Below are positions 1-6,124 of a stretch of 7,406 bases of DNA, one piece after another. The notes under the pieces were generated by a model. The model was not told the DNA's origin. It did not search any database and was given only the letters and a program-made list of their open reading frames with translations. How positions within the stretch are numbered: position 1 is the first letter of the stretch; the number at the start of each line of letters is the position of its first letter. The stretch is from positions 1 to 7,406 of the forward strand of contig CAZPUJ010000217.1 in assembly GCA_964589725.1 (NCBI GenBank), written 5' to 3'. This DNA comes from CAYSHJ01 sp964589725 (GTDB taxonomy: Bacteria > Planctomycetota > Planctomycetia > Planctomycetales > Planctomycetaceae). Both the position numbers and the translations under genes were made by a program.

Positions 1-1020
1 GTGAGTTTCCAGGTTGTCGATGTTGGCTCCATTGCCGTGGACCTCTTGGCCGATGCTGTGTCCCGTGCGATGCACGAACTGACCGCCATACCCGGCGGCG
101 ACGATTACGTCGCGGCAGGCTTGATCGACTTCCCAACCTCGTAGCGGCTGCTTCGCCGCGAACGCAGATTTCACGCGCGCGATCGCGGCGTCGCGAGCTT
201 TCGCCACGACGCCAAACACCGCGGCGATGTGAGCCGGTACGGTCTCGTCCACAAAGCCGGTGCGCGTGAGATCGCTGTAGACCGAGCGTGGCTGATCAAG
301 CTTGCCCCATAGGTCGATCAGCACGAAGTCGCCGCGGCGGATCGTCGTATTCGCTCCGGTGCCGGTTTCGTAGTGCGGGTCACCGCTGTTCGGGCCGACG
401 CCGACGATCGGCGGGTGATACGTGGTCACGCCGTGCCGAGCGAAATGATCCATGATGACTTGCCGCACGGCCGACTCGCTGGTTTCGCCGCGAGTTCGCA
501 CCTCGTCGGCGATGAATTTCCACGCCACGTCGTACGCCGAGTCCGTGACCTTCGCCGCGTCGAGGTGCATGCGCCACTGGTCGTCGTCCCACGTCGCCTC
601 GAAGAGTTGGATCAAATCGCCGGACGAAACAACATTCACGCCCAGCGCCCTCACCAGCTCGATTGTTCCCGCATCGACTTTCGAGACATACGGGTTCGAG
701 ACGCGCGGCGAATACTCCATCGCGACGTTTGTCGTCCCGCGCACGAGACTCGCAACGCCCGCTTCCAACTCCTGCCACTTGAGGTACACGATCTTCTCGC
801 CCGGCAGATGATCGAGAGCACCCATCTCGATCCGATGCACAAGTTTCTTCGGTTCGCCAGTCGCGGGCATAAAGTAAAAGAACCGCCGCGAGCCAATCTG
901 TTGATCGCTCAAACCGAGCACTCGCCGCGCCAGCACGTTGCTGCCGCGAAAATCGTACAGCAGCCAGCCACCAAAACCGAATTGCCGCAAGGTTTGCTGA
1001 ATCACAGGGAGGTCGAACAT
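1..1020 (-). CDS. M24-family metallopeptidase (Xaa-Pro aminopeptidase/dipeptidase-like), C-terminus cut by the window edge
   Basis: The first 340 residues of a pita-bread-fold M24 peptidase are visible; the frame is open to base 1. Residues 1-150 are a creatinase-like N-terminal domain (starts MFDLPVIQQTLRQFGFGGWL). The catalytic domain follows. The visible metal-ligand motifs are D236 in VLIDLWG, D250 in YSDLTRTG and H321 in HRTGHSIGQEVHG, with H317 and H328 flanking. The two expected glutamate ligands would lie beyond the window edge. In this family two metal ions activate water to cleave peptides next to proline; the exact substrate cannot be read here. There is no signal peptide, so it is probably cytoplasmic. 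The ATG at 1020 is supported by AGGAAA at 1025-1030. It starts 15 bases after the stop of the CPxC fossil (1036), so it may be the last gene of the upstream unit. The family call is firm, the subfamily is not. Confidence 0.88.
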   Translation of the reverse strand, partial: MFDLPVIQQTLRQFGFGGWLLYDFRGSNVLARRVLGLSDQQIGSRRFFYFMPATGEPKKLVHRIEMGALDHLPGEKIVYLKWQELEAGVASLVRGTTNVAMEYSPRVSNPYVSKVDAGTIELVRALGVNVVSSGDLIQLFEATWDDDQWRMHLDAAKVTDSAYDVAWKFIADEVRTRGETSESAVRQVIMDHFARHGVTTYHPPIVGVGPNSGDPHYETGTGANTTIRRGDFVLIDLWGKLDQPRSVYSDLTRTGFVDETVPAHIAAVFGVVAKARDAAIARVKSAFAAKQPLRGWEVDQACRDVIVAAGYGGQFVHRTGHSIGQEVHGNGANIDNLETH

Positions 1021-1035
1021 GAGATTTCCTGTCGG

Positions 1036-1123
1036 CTATTTTAAGAGCAAGAACCGCTCGGCTTGTTGGACTGTCTTGAGGTCTTGCTGGCAACGCAAGA
1101 ATCCAGAGGCGGTGAACCTTCAT
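1036..1123 (-). pseudogene. Remnant of a third CPxC/HEAT-like secreted protein gene (tail, possibly head)
   Basis: The gap between the second CPxC gene and the M24 peptidase encodes, on the minus strand at 1098-1036, LRCQQDLKTVQQAERFLLLK followed by TAG. The intact paralog at 2974-4191 ends REQDPKTVKDAERFFFLQ and TAG; the one at 1146-2294 ends RQQEPKLVNEAERYFTQ and TAG. Over the last 16 codons the match to the 2974-4191 gene is 10 identical residues. Six of those identical residues use different synonymous codons, which suggests the copy diverged while still coding. Just upstream an ATG at 1123 opens MKVHRLWILAL in another frame, resembling the signal-peptide start MKPLRLLCVV of the intact paralog, and lies 22 bases after the preceding stop. 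The simplest reading is a third copy that lost its middle by deletion. The tail is well supported; the head is a weak match, because MKxxRL is common in signal peptides. Confidence 0.7.
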
Positions 1124-1145
1124 GGCAGAATGATCCCGGTCGAAA

Positions 1146-2294
1146 CTATTGCGTGAAATACCGCTCGGCCTCATTGACCAACTTCGGCTCCTGTTGGCGG
1201 AGTTTTTCCAGATTCATGCTGGCTTGTTTGGCCGAGGCGGGTAGATCGGGCGCGTTGAGCTTCGGCTTCGCGGCGATCAGAAAATAGCGAACAATGGCAC
1301 GCTGCACTCGCAACTCGGCGTTGCCGAATTGTTGCCTCAGACGATCTTGCAGAGACCAGTCTTCCCAGCGAGCGAGGTCGGCAATCGCGAGGTCCGCAAG
1401 GTCGGGGGAGTCAATCAGCGTGCGCATCGACTGCCGCAGAAGATCTGGCGAAACGCGGCCATTTCCGTAGGACCACATGAAGCGCAACGCCTGCATGGCA
1501 GCATAGACTTCGCTGAAGGGAGCCTGCGGATTCGTAAGCTTGGTCTCATTCAGCACCTTCAGCCCCTTGTCGCCGGTCAGCAACAGGTAGCTCGACATCA
1601 ATCCATCCCGGCCCAAATTCCAACCCGGCGGAGGAACGCGAACGAGGTTCTCCAACATCCGCGCGTCCGCGTCGTTGCCGCACAAACCGAGCATCAAGAA
1701 ATACAGGTTCAAGCGATTCGCCAGCGTCTTTTCGTTTTGGAGCCACTGATGTAGCTTCTCCCGATCCAGCTTGTGTTTGGCTTTGACAATGTCCTCCCAG
1801 GGAGCGTTCGCGAATTCCCAATAGGCATCCATCGCGATTTGCTCGTCGGAGAACTCCAAGAATTTGACGAAGTATTCCAGCCGCTTGGCCGTCGGCACGT
1901 CGGTGGCCGGAGCCTGTTTGACGTATTGATAGCCAGCCTCGCCGATTTCCAGCGGACGCCAAACAAGTTCGTCGTCTTCTCTCTGACCGAAGAGCAGAAA
2001 CAGATCGCCACGCTGTCCGGTATGAAATTTCGGGACCGCGAGCTTGGCGTCTTTCTTCAACGACTTCGATTCGCCTCGCGCGACCTCCACAACCGAGAAC
2101 ATCGTGTTGCCGACCAACATCCCGGCCGGCGATTTTCCGTCGCTCCACTGAGCCAATACGACCAAATCGGCTGAGGCAAAATCCTCGCTGAGCGTCTTCT
2201 GGGGACTACCACACAACGGGCAGGCGGTCGCGATCGTGGTCACCAAGAGTACCAAGCCGAACGATAGTCCGACGAATGGAATTCGCGTCGGCAT
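1146..2294 (-). CDS. Secreted CPxC-motif protein with an alpha-helical C-terminal region, paralog 2 (function unknown)
   Basis: A 382-residue protein of unknown function. Residues 1-24 are a signal peptide (basic start MPTR, hydrophobic LSFGLVLLVTTIA, then ATA), so signal peptidase I could leave Cys25 at the mature N-terminus, in CPLC (25-28). Residues 38-105 look like a beta-rich domain (ASADLVVLAQW, then VPKFHTGQRGDLFLLFG). Residues 137-345 are helical and include LEYFVKFLEFSD, LGLCGN (Cys205), FSEVYAAMQALRFMW (260-274) and RWEDWSLQDRLR, which resemble HEAT-like helical pairs. It is collinear with the protein at 2974-4191, lacking mainly a linker of roughly 20 residues near position 350. 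An ATG at 2300 would add two residues, but AGGAG at 2304-2308 is only 3 bases from it and 9 from the ATG at 2294, so 2294 is preferred. It lies 22 bases after the Uma2 gene. Likely exported; partner and substrate are unknown. Confidence 0.85.
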   Translation of the reverse strand: MPTRIPFVGLSFGLVLLVTTIATACPLCGSPQKTLSEDFASADLVVLAQWSDGKSPAGMLVGNTMFSVVEVARGESKSLKKDAKLAVPKFHTGQRGDLFLLFGQREDDELVWRPLEIGEAGYQYVKQAPATDVPTAKRLEYFVKFLEFSDEQIAMDAYWEFANAPWEDIVKAKHKLDREKLHQWLQNEKTLANRLNLYFLMLGLCGNDADARMLENLVRVPPPGWNLGRDGLMSSYLLLTGDKGLKVLNETKLTNPQAPFSEVYAAMQALRFMWSYGNGRVSPDLLRQSMRTLIDSPDLADLAIADLARWEDWSLQDRLRQQFGNAELRVQRAIVRYFLIAAKPKLNAPDLPASAKQASMNLEKLRQQEPKLVNEAERYFTQ

Positions 2295-2303
2295 GGCCAT
2301 TCT

Positions 2304-2308
2304 CTCCT
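2304..2308 (-). promoter_or_regulatory. Ribosome binding site that decides the start of the second CPxC gene
   Basis: AGGAG read on the minus strand. It is 3 bases from the upstream ATG (2300) and 9 bases from the in-frame ATG at 2294. Only the latter spacing is in the usual range, so the protein probably starts MPTRIPF. Confidence 0.6.
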
Positions 2309-2316
2309 GTGCTCCA

Positions 2317-2922
2317 TCAGGTGCTGGCCGATGCGACGCCCGGCGTTGCGAAGAAATCAGCGACCTTCAGCGTGAGGTCCGATACGAATTCTAAGCCAGT
2401 CACTTCGTCGGTCGCATCCAGCACGGCCAGCGGGCGACGAGCTTGATGAACCGTCAGCGTACTGTCTTCGGGGTCGAGCACCCACACCAGCGGAACACCC
2501 ATCGCCAAGAATCGGCCAATGCGGCGATTCAGTCTTGAAGTGCGGTCATTGGGCGAGAGCACTTCGACGACCAGCGTCGGCGGACGGTCTTCCCAGCGGA
2601 TCGGCAAGTCTTCGTAGCTGATGATCTCGTCAAAAAGAAAGATATCGGGACCGAACACGGTGTCAGGGTCACGCTCGACAATCACGCCAGCGTCGTTGCT
2701 GATAACGATTCCGCGACCGCGTTGACGCGTAAAGGCTCCCAGTAGGAAACTCACATTCGCGCAGACGACGCCGTGTCGGATTCCGGGGCGAGACATTTCG
2801 ACAACCTTTCCGCGATCGAGTTCAAAGATGCGGTTGCGGTTCTCTGGCCGATGGACGAAGTCAAAGAACTCATCCACGGTCATCAGGCTGGTCGTCGGGT
2901 TGGCGAGTGCTTGGGTTGTCAT
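2317..2922 (-). CDS. Uma2-family (DUF820) PD-(D/E)xK nuclease-like protein
   Basis: A 201-residue protein with the whole Uma2/DUF820 pattern: an N-terminal MTVDEFFDFV helix, FELDRGKVVEM (33-43), RHGVV (H50), SNDAGVIVERDPDTVFGPD (D77, P92-D93), LVVEVLSPNDR (E120) and MGVPLVWVLDP (141-151). The family has a restriction-endonuclease-like fold. D93 and E120 are the expected acidic metal ligands. The lysine usually found eight residues before the glycine of the GV motif is arginine here (R134, with G142), and the tyrosine four residues later is F138, so catalysis may be altered. It has no export signal, unlike its neighbours. It lies 51 bases after one CPxC gene and 22 bases before the other. The start at 2922 has only a weak GGTGA site. 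These proteins are abundant in planctomycetes and cyanobacteria and their biological role is poorly known; nuclease activity is inferred from the fold. Confidence 0.88.
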   Translation of the reverse strand: MTTQALANPTTSLMTVDEFFDFVHRPENRNRIFELDRGKVVEMSRPGIRHGVVCANVSFLLGAFTRQRGRGIVISNDAGVIVERDPDTVFGPDIFLFDEIISYEDLPIRWEDRPPTLVVEVLSPNDRTSRLNRRIGRFLAMGVPLVWVLDPEDSTLTVHQARRPLAVLDATDEVTGLEFVSDLTLKVADFFATPGVASAST

Positions 2923-2973
2923 GTCGATTCACCGATCACAAGAAAGGCAGGCGAGCCGCTCTTCTCACGAAAA

Positions 2974-4191
2974 CTATTGCAGGAAGAAAAACCGCTCAGC
3001 ATCTTTGACCGTTTTGGGATCTTGCTCGCGGAGCTTGTCGAGATTGGCTCGGGCCTTAAGCACATGAGTCGGCAGTTCTTCAGGCTTGGTCGCCGCGATG
3101 CTCGATTTGTCTTTGGTGTCGCCGGTCTTTGGGGGAGCGACCTTCGCGGCGGTCAGCAGGTAGCGGACGATCGCGCGCTTGATCGACGGGACGTCGTACT
3201 CGCCTTGGCCGTACATTTTCATCAGCCGGTCTTGGACGGACCAATCTTCCCAGCGGGACAAATCGGCGATCACCAGATCGGCCAGTTCCGGGCGATCGAG
3301 CAGTTCGCGCAGCGATTGCCGCAGGCGTTCCTTTTCGATGCGACCGTTGCCGTTGTCCCACATGAATCGCAACGCCTGCATGGCGGCGTAAACTTCGCTG
3401 AATTTCGGCTGCTTGGCCTTCAGCTTCGCCTGGTCGATCATGTCGAGTCCGTCGTCGCCGGTCAGCAGCAAGTAGCCCGCGATGAGGCCGTCGATCCCCA
3501 AACGAAAGTCCGCGCTATCCTCTTTGATCTTTTCGAGCATCACTTGAGCGTCGTCGGCATTACCGCACAGTCCTAGCAGTAAGCCGTAAAGTCCCATCCT
3601 TGTCGGCGAGGTTTCCTTGCTGGTGACCCATTTGCGGACCTTTTCGCGCGGCATTTTCGCGGCCACGGGTACGATGTCCGCATACGGGGCATTGGCGAAT
3701 TCACCGTAGGCGTCGTTGGAGATCAGCTGGTCGGAAAACTCCAAAAACTTCTGGAAGTATTCCAACCGCTTGCGAGTCGGCGTTTCCGGTGAAGGGGCTT
3801 GAGCGATGTATTGATAGCTCGTTTCCGTGACCTCCATCGGGCTGCTCCATTCGATCTCTTTATCTTTGGTGCCGAAGAGCAGGAAGAGATCCCCTTTCTT
3901 GCCGGCTCGGAAGCGAGGCACGGTAAGCTTGTCGTCTTTTTTGAGCATCTCCTTCGGCCCGCGAGCGACATCGACGATCGCATACGTGGTCTTGCCGGCG
4001 GATTTCTCGTCGGACTTTGTGCCGTCAACCCATTGCACCAGCACGGCCGCGTCGGATTGAGCCAACTGCTCACTGAGCGTCAGCGACGGAGCCGAACAGA
4101 ACGGACAGCACCGGGCTGAACTGGGCGTGAGGACTCCGAAAACAACCAGGCACAACGCTATCACAACGCAGAGCAGACGGAGAGGCTTCAT
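2974..4191 (-). CDS. Secreted CPxC-motif protein with an alpha-helical C-terminal region, paralog 1 (function unknown)
   Basis: A 405-residue protein of unknown function, collinear with the product of 1146-2294. The signal peptide is MKPLRLLCVVIALCLVVFGV to SSA (about 1-26), with mature RCCPFCSAP following (Cys28, Cys29, Cys32). Residues 47-107 form a probable beta-rich domain (SDAAVLVQW, VPRFRAGKKGDLFLLFG). Residues 142-350 are helical: LEYFQKFLEFSD, LGLCGN (Cys209), DGLIAGYLLLTGDDGL, FSEVYAAMQALRFMW (264-278) and RWEDWSVQDRL. A charged, proline- and lysine-containing linker (about 352-378) is absent or shorter in the paralog. The frame extends up to 4254, but the ATG at 4191 has AGGAG at 4200-4204 with an 8-base spacer and gives a proper signal peptide, so that start is used. 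It follows the CCFG lipoprotein gene by 59 bases. Export is well supported; the role is not known. Confidence 0.87.
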   Translation of the reverse strand: MKPLRLLCVVIALCLVVFGVLTPSSARCCPFCSAPSLTLSEQLAQSDAAVLVQWVDGTKSDEKSAGKTTYAIVDVARGPKEMLKKDDKLTVPRFRAGKKGDLFLLFGTKDKEIEWSSPMEVTETSYQYIAQAPSPETPTRKRLEYFQKFLEFSDQLISNDAYGEFANAPYADIVPVAAKMPREKVRKWVTSKETSPTRMGLYGLLLGLCGNADDAQVMLEKIKEDSADFRLGIDGLIAGYLLLTGDDGLDMIDQAKLKAKQPKFSEVYAAMQALRFMWDNGNGRIEKERLRQSLRELLDRPELADLVIADLSRWEDWSVQDRLMKMYGQGEYDVPSIKRAIVRYLLTAAKVAPPKTGDTKDKSSIAATKPEELPTHVLKARANLDKLREQDPKTVKDAERFFFLQ

Positions 4192-4199
4192 TGTTTGCA

Positions 4200-4204
4200 C
4201 TCCT
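4200..4204 (-). promoter_or_regulatory. Ribosome binding site that decides the start of the first CPxC gene
   Basis: AGGAG on the minus strand, 8 bases before the ATG at 4191. It favours a start at MKPLRLL over the longer frame that begins at 4254, whose extra 21 residues (MTRDFPLRR...) would hide the signal peptide. Confidence 0.7.
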
Positions 4205-4250
4205 GATGAGTTCGTGTCATGCCACACTCGCCTGAGTGGGAAGTCGCGCG

Positions 4251-5066
4251 TCACTTCTCAATCACGATCGCGTCTTCCAGTTCGTACATCGCCGTGTACC
4301 GTTCGACCTCCAACTTGATACGGAAGACGCCCACGACGTCGAACGGGCGGTTCTGAATGTAACGGGTCGTGACCCCTTTGCGCATGAAGACGTCGACAAG
4401 GTCGTATTCTTTCGGAGTTCGTCCGAAGCAGCAAATCTGATTGTCGCAAGCCAGTACGAAACCGCGAATGTCGGTGTCCTGGAACGGCGGGTACATGAAG
4501 CCGCGGACTCGAATCCGCTGACCATCGAGCGCCTTGAGCCACTTTGGAAGTTTCTCCGGAGCGTCCTTCGGCACCGGGTCGAAATTCATGACCTTGAGCA
4601 AGTTGAAGTCGTCGTAGCTGATTCGGAGCGCCTTTTCCGGCCCTTCGACCTTGAACTGTCGTTGTACTTCAGGCGGCTCACCGTCACCCGAGGGAATGCT
4701 GTCATTCGCAGTTGCTTGCTCGGCTGGAGTGGTCTTTGCTCCGGAAGCGCTCGTACTCGTCGACGGGCCGACGTTGGAGGCAGCCTTGGCAGCGGCCTTC
4801 TCAGTCCCTGCGGCGTTCGATTCCGCTAACGTCGCGTCTGTCACCGAAGCGGGAACGATTTCCGTGCGCTGCTGCTCAGGATTAGCCGACTGACTGCCAA
4901 ACTGCTTGGAAGGCTGTGAAATCTCCGAGGAAGTGCTGACGGACCCGATGGCCCGATCGTCCGAATGACCACAGCCGCAGACCAGCCCAGGGGCGAGCGT
5001 CATCGCGCCGACCAACAGCCATCGCTGAAAGAACATTCTGACGCAGCGTGGTTGCCGGGCGGACAT
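4251..5066 (-). CDS. Lipoprotein with a C-terminal CCFG domain (DUF3299-like)
   Basis: A 271-residue predicted lipoprotein. Residues 1-31 are a signal sequence ending in the lipobox V29-C30-G31 before Cys32, so it is probably lipid-anchored. Residues 35-130 are a low-complexity linker rich in Ser, Ala, Thr and Gln, likely a flexible spacer. Residues 145-271 are a compact beta-rich domain: LKALDGQRIRVRGFMYPP (177-194), FVLACDNQICCFG (203-215, Cys207, Cys212, Cys213), KEYDLVDVFM, then FDVVGVFRI and a short YELEDA end. The same domain, with the same order of motifs, ends the neighbouring protein at 5082-5828. The pattern resembles DUF3299-type proteins, but I cannot confirm the family. The cysteine cluster could bind a metal or form a disulfide; this is inference. 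AGGAGG at 5073-5078 with a 6-base spacer fixes the ATG at 5066, which lies 15 bases after the preceding stop, so the two genes are probably cotranscribed. Confidence 0.85.
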   Translation of the reverse strand: MSARQPRCVRMFFQRWLLVGAMTLAPGLVCGCGHSDDRAIGSVSTSSEISQPSKQFGSQSANPEQQRTEIVPASVTDATLAESNAAGTEKAAAKAASNVGPSTSTSASGAKTTPAEQATANDSIPSGDGEPPEVQRQFKVEGPEKALRISYDDFNLLKVMNFDPVPKDAPEKLPKWLKALDGQRIRVRGFMYPPFQDTDIRGFVLACDNQICCFGRTPKEYDLVDVFMRKGVTTRYIQNRPFDVVGVFRIKLEVERYTAMYELEDAIVIEK

Positions 5067-5081
5067 GGTGAGCCTCCTGAG

Positions 5082-5828
5082 TCAATACATTGTCTTGGCT
5101 GGCCCGAAGTACGTGGCATCCAATTCGTACGCCGGTTCCAAGTCGCCCGCTCTGCTGAGATCGCGCAACCGGAAAACTCCCGCGACCGAAACCATGCCAG
5201 GGCTGTGGGTCGCTGTGCCCTTTTCCATCTTCACTTTGATCATATCGGTTAGTTTGGGTTGGCCGCCGAAACAGCATTGGCCGTTGTCGCGGCACAGGAT
5301 GAATTCGGTCAAGCCCTGTTCTTCCCCGATGGGATACATGTAGCCTTTGACGAACAATTTCTGACCGTCGAGGGCTTGTACGTCAGGGTGCATGCGCGGG
5401 TGGTTGTCTTCGATGACGAAACCTTTCCGGGAGATGTCCTGCGAGAAATTGACTCGCTGAAATCCTTCGGGCAACTCGGTCTGATACCAGTAGATGTTCA
5501 GCCCCAACCCGGAAGCGAACAGAGCCGCCGAAAGGAACACTCCCGAGCGAGCCAGTTTCAGTCCTCCAAGACCTCCGTCGGCACGCTTGATTTGTCGCAG
5601 ACAGACCCAACCAAGAGCAAATCCAAACAGACCGAAGATCAGCCCTAAAGCGCTCAACAGCCCGGCGAGGGCACAGATACCCAGCAGGAGCGAAACCGGC
5701 GCGAGCGGCGGAATGGGCTTGTAAGCAAATTCGTCAAAACCCGGCTCGATCGCGGCGGAGTGAGCGGGATTGGCCAATGAACTCACCGCCATGGCGGAAG
5801 GCTCAAGCTGTTCGAGAGTTTGCGACAT
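5082..5828 (-). CDS. Inner-membrane protein: DUF4190-like membrane region plus C-terminal CCFG domain (DUF3299-like)
   Basis: A 248-residue protein. Residues 1-40 are a soluble, proline-containing N-terminus. Residues 43-77 are strongly hydrophobic (probably two short helices), followed by the basic loop LRQIKRADGGLGGLKLAR (77-94) and a third hydrophobic segment at about 95-113. This arrangement resembles DUF4190-type membrane modules. The positive loop should be cytoplasmic, which would put the C-terminal domain (about 120-248) outside. That domain contains ALDGQKLFVKGYMYP (152-166), FILCRDNGQCCFGGQPKLTDMI (Cys179, Cys185, Cys186) and VSVAGVFRL, and is a paralog of the domain in the adjacent lipoprotein. 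The frame is open to 6125, but the ATG at 5828 has GAGG five bases upstream and starts a sensible protein; the longer version would read through the inverted repeat at 5859-5889. It is the first gene of the minus-strand cluster. Function is unknown. Confidence 0.82.
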   Translation of the reverse strand: MSQTLEQLEPSAMAVSSLANPAHSAAIEPGFDEFAYKPIPPLAPVSLLLGICALAGLLSALGLIFGLFGFALGWVCLRQIKRADGGLGGLKLARSGVFLSAALFASGLGLNIYWYQTELPEGFQRVNFSQDISRKGFVIEDNHPRMHPDVQALDGQKLFVKGYMYPIGEEQGLTEFILCRDNGQCCFGGQPKLTDMIKVKMEKGTATHSPGMVSVAGVFRLRDLSRAGDLEPAYELDATYFGPAKTMY

Positions 5829-5858
5829 GGGTGCCTCGCGCGGAACAAAGCCAAAATG

Positions 5859-5889
5859 CGTAGCGACAAGCTGCCGGCTTGTGGCTACG
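5859..5889. repeat. Imperfect inverted repeat, 13-bp arms, in the leader of the membrane-protein gene
   Basis: Arms 5859-5871 (CGTAGCGACAAGC) and 5877-5889 (GCTTGTGGCTACG) pair at 12 of 13 positions, with one G/G mismatch at 5865/5883 and a 5-base loop TGCCG. It sits 30 bases before the ATG at 5828. There is no U-run on either side, so it is not a plain terminator. It could be a REP-like repeat, an mRNA 5' hairpin or a protein-binding dyad. Confidence 0.8.
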
Positions 5890-6029
5890 ACAAAACTCCG
5901 AAAAATGACGGAACGGTCGGCACCATGATACCATCGGCACGGCGTTGGGCTACCCCGCGACCAGAGAGTTCCCCGATCCAATGGCCTGGCCAAGGCCGAT
6001 CCTGTGGTCTCGCGCGACGATGCTGGTGC

Positions 6030-6081
6030 CGTGGTCGACGCAGCCTGCGTCGGTTTTCGGACGCTGGCAGCGTCCGCCACG
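6030..6081. repeat. Double inverted repeat closed by an outer stem (three-way-junction-like structure) upstream of pdxJ
   Basis: Two adjacent perfect palindromic hairpins. The first has arms 6036-6043 (CGACGCAG) and 6045-6052 (CTGCGTCG) around one C. The second has arms 6058-6066 (CGGACGCTG) and 6068-6076 (CAGCGTCCG) around one G. With single-base centres, an RNA hairpin would have to open the innermost pair or pairs to make a loop. Both are enclosed by an outer 5-bp stem, CGTGG at 6030-6034 with CCACG at 6077-6081. The linker between the hairpins is GTTTT. It ends 43 bases before the pdxJ ATG. Possible roles are a structured leader RNA or a paired REP-type element. Confidence 0.75.
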
Positions 6082-6124
6082 ATGTTGGCCTTCCCGAGGA
6101 GTTTACGACGAGAGAAAAAGACCA

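Larger units (their letters stand above)
5829..6124. promoter_or_regulatory. Divergent intergenic region between the membrane-protein gene and pdxJ
   Basis: About 296 bases between two divergent starts, so promoters for both directions should lie here. I see no convincing -35/-10 pair. A TATCAT on the minus strand, near 5928-5933, is a possible -10 without a good -35. The region is dominated by two inverted-repeat structures, listed separately. No coding sequence is supported here. Confidence 0.45.

Noticed and set aside
373..1044. Plus-strand open frame of 223 codons, with a minus-strand frame at 380-1174
   Set aside because: Both overlap the M24 peptidase, whose motifs are unmistakable on the minus strand in a different frame. 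The arginine-rich translations are typical of shadows in GC-rich DNA.
1146..2294. Lipoprotein reading of the CPxC protein, with Cys25 lipidated
   Set aside because: The residues before the cysteine are I-A-T-A, which lack the usual Leu or Val at -3, whereas A-T-A fits signal peptidase I. Lipidation is not excluded, but it is not supported.
1146..4191. CPxC motifs as thioredoxin-type active sites
   Set aside because: The motif sits directly after the signal peptide and not after a first beta strand, and the rest of the protein shows no thioredoxin-fold pattern such as a cis-proline.
4225..4238. Small hairpin (CACTC / GAGTG) between the lipoprotein gene and the first CPxC gene
   Set aside because: Only 5 bp with no T-run; expected by chance and too weak to be called a terminator.
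5945..6124. N-terminal extension of PdxJ by 60 codons
   Set aside because: The extension covers the double inverted repeat and has no PdxJ similarity. The ATG at 6125 gives the normal family length.
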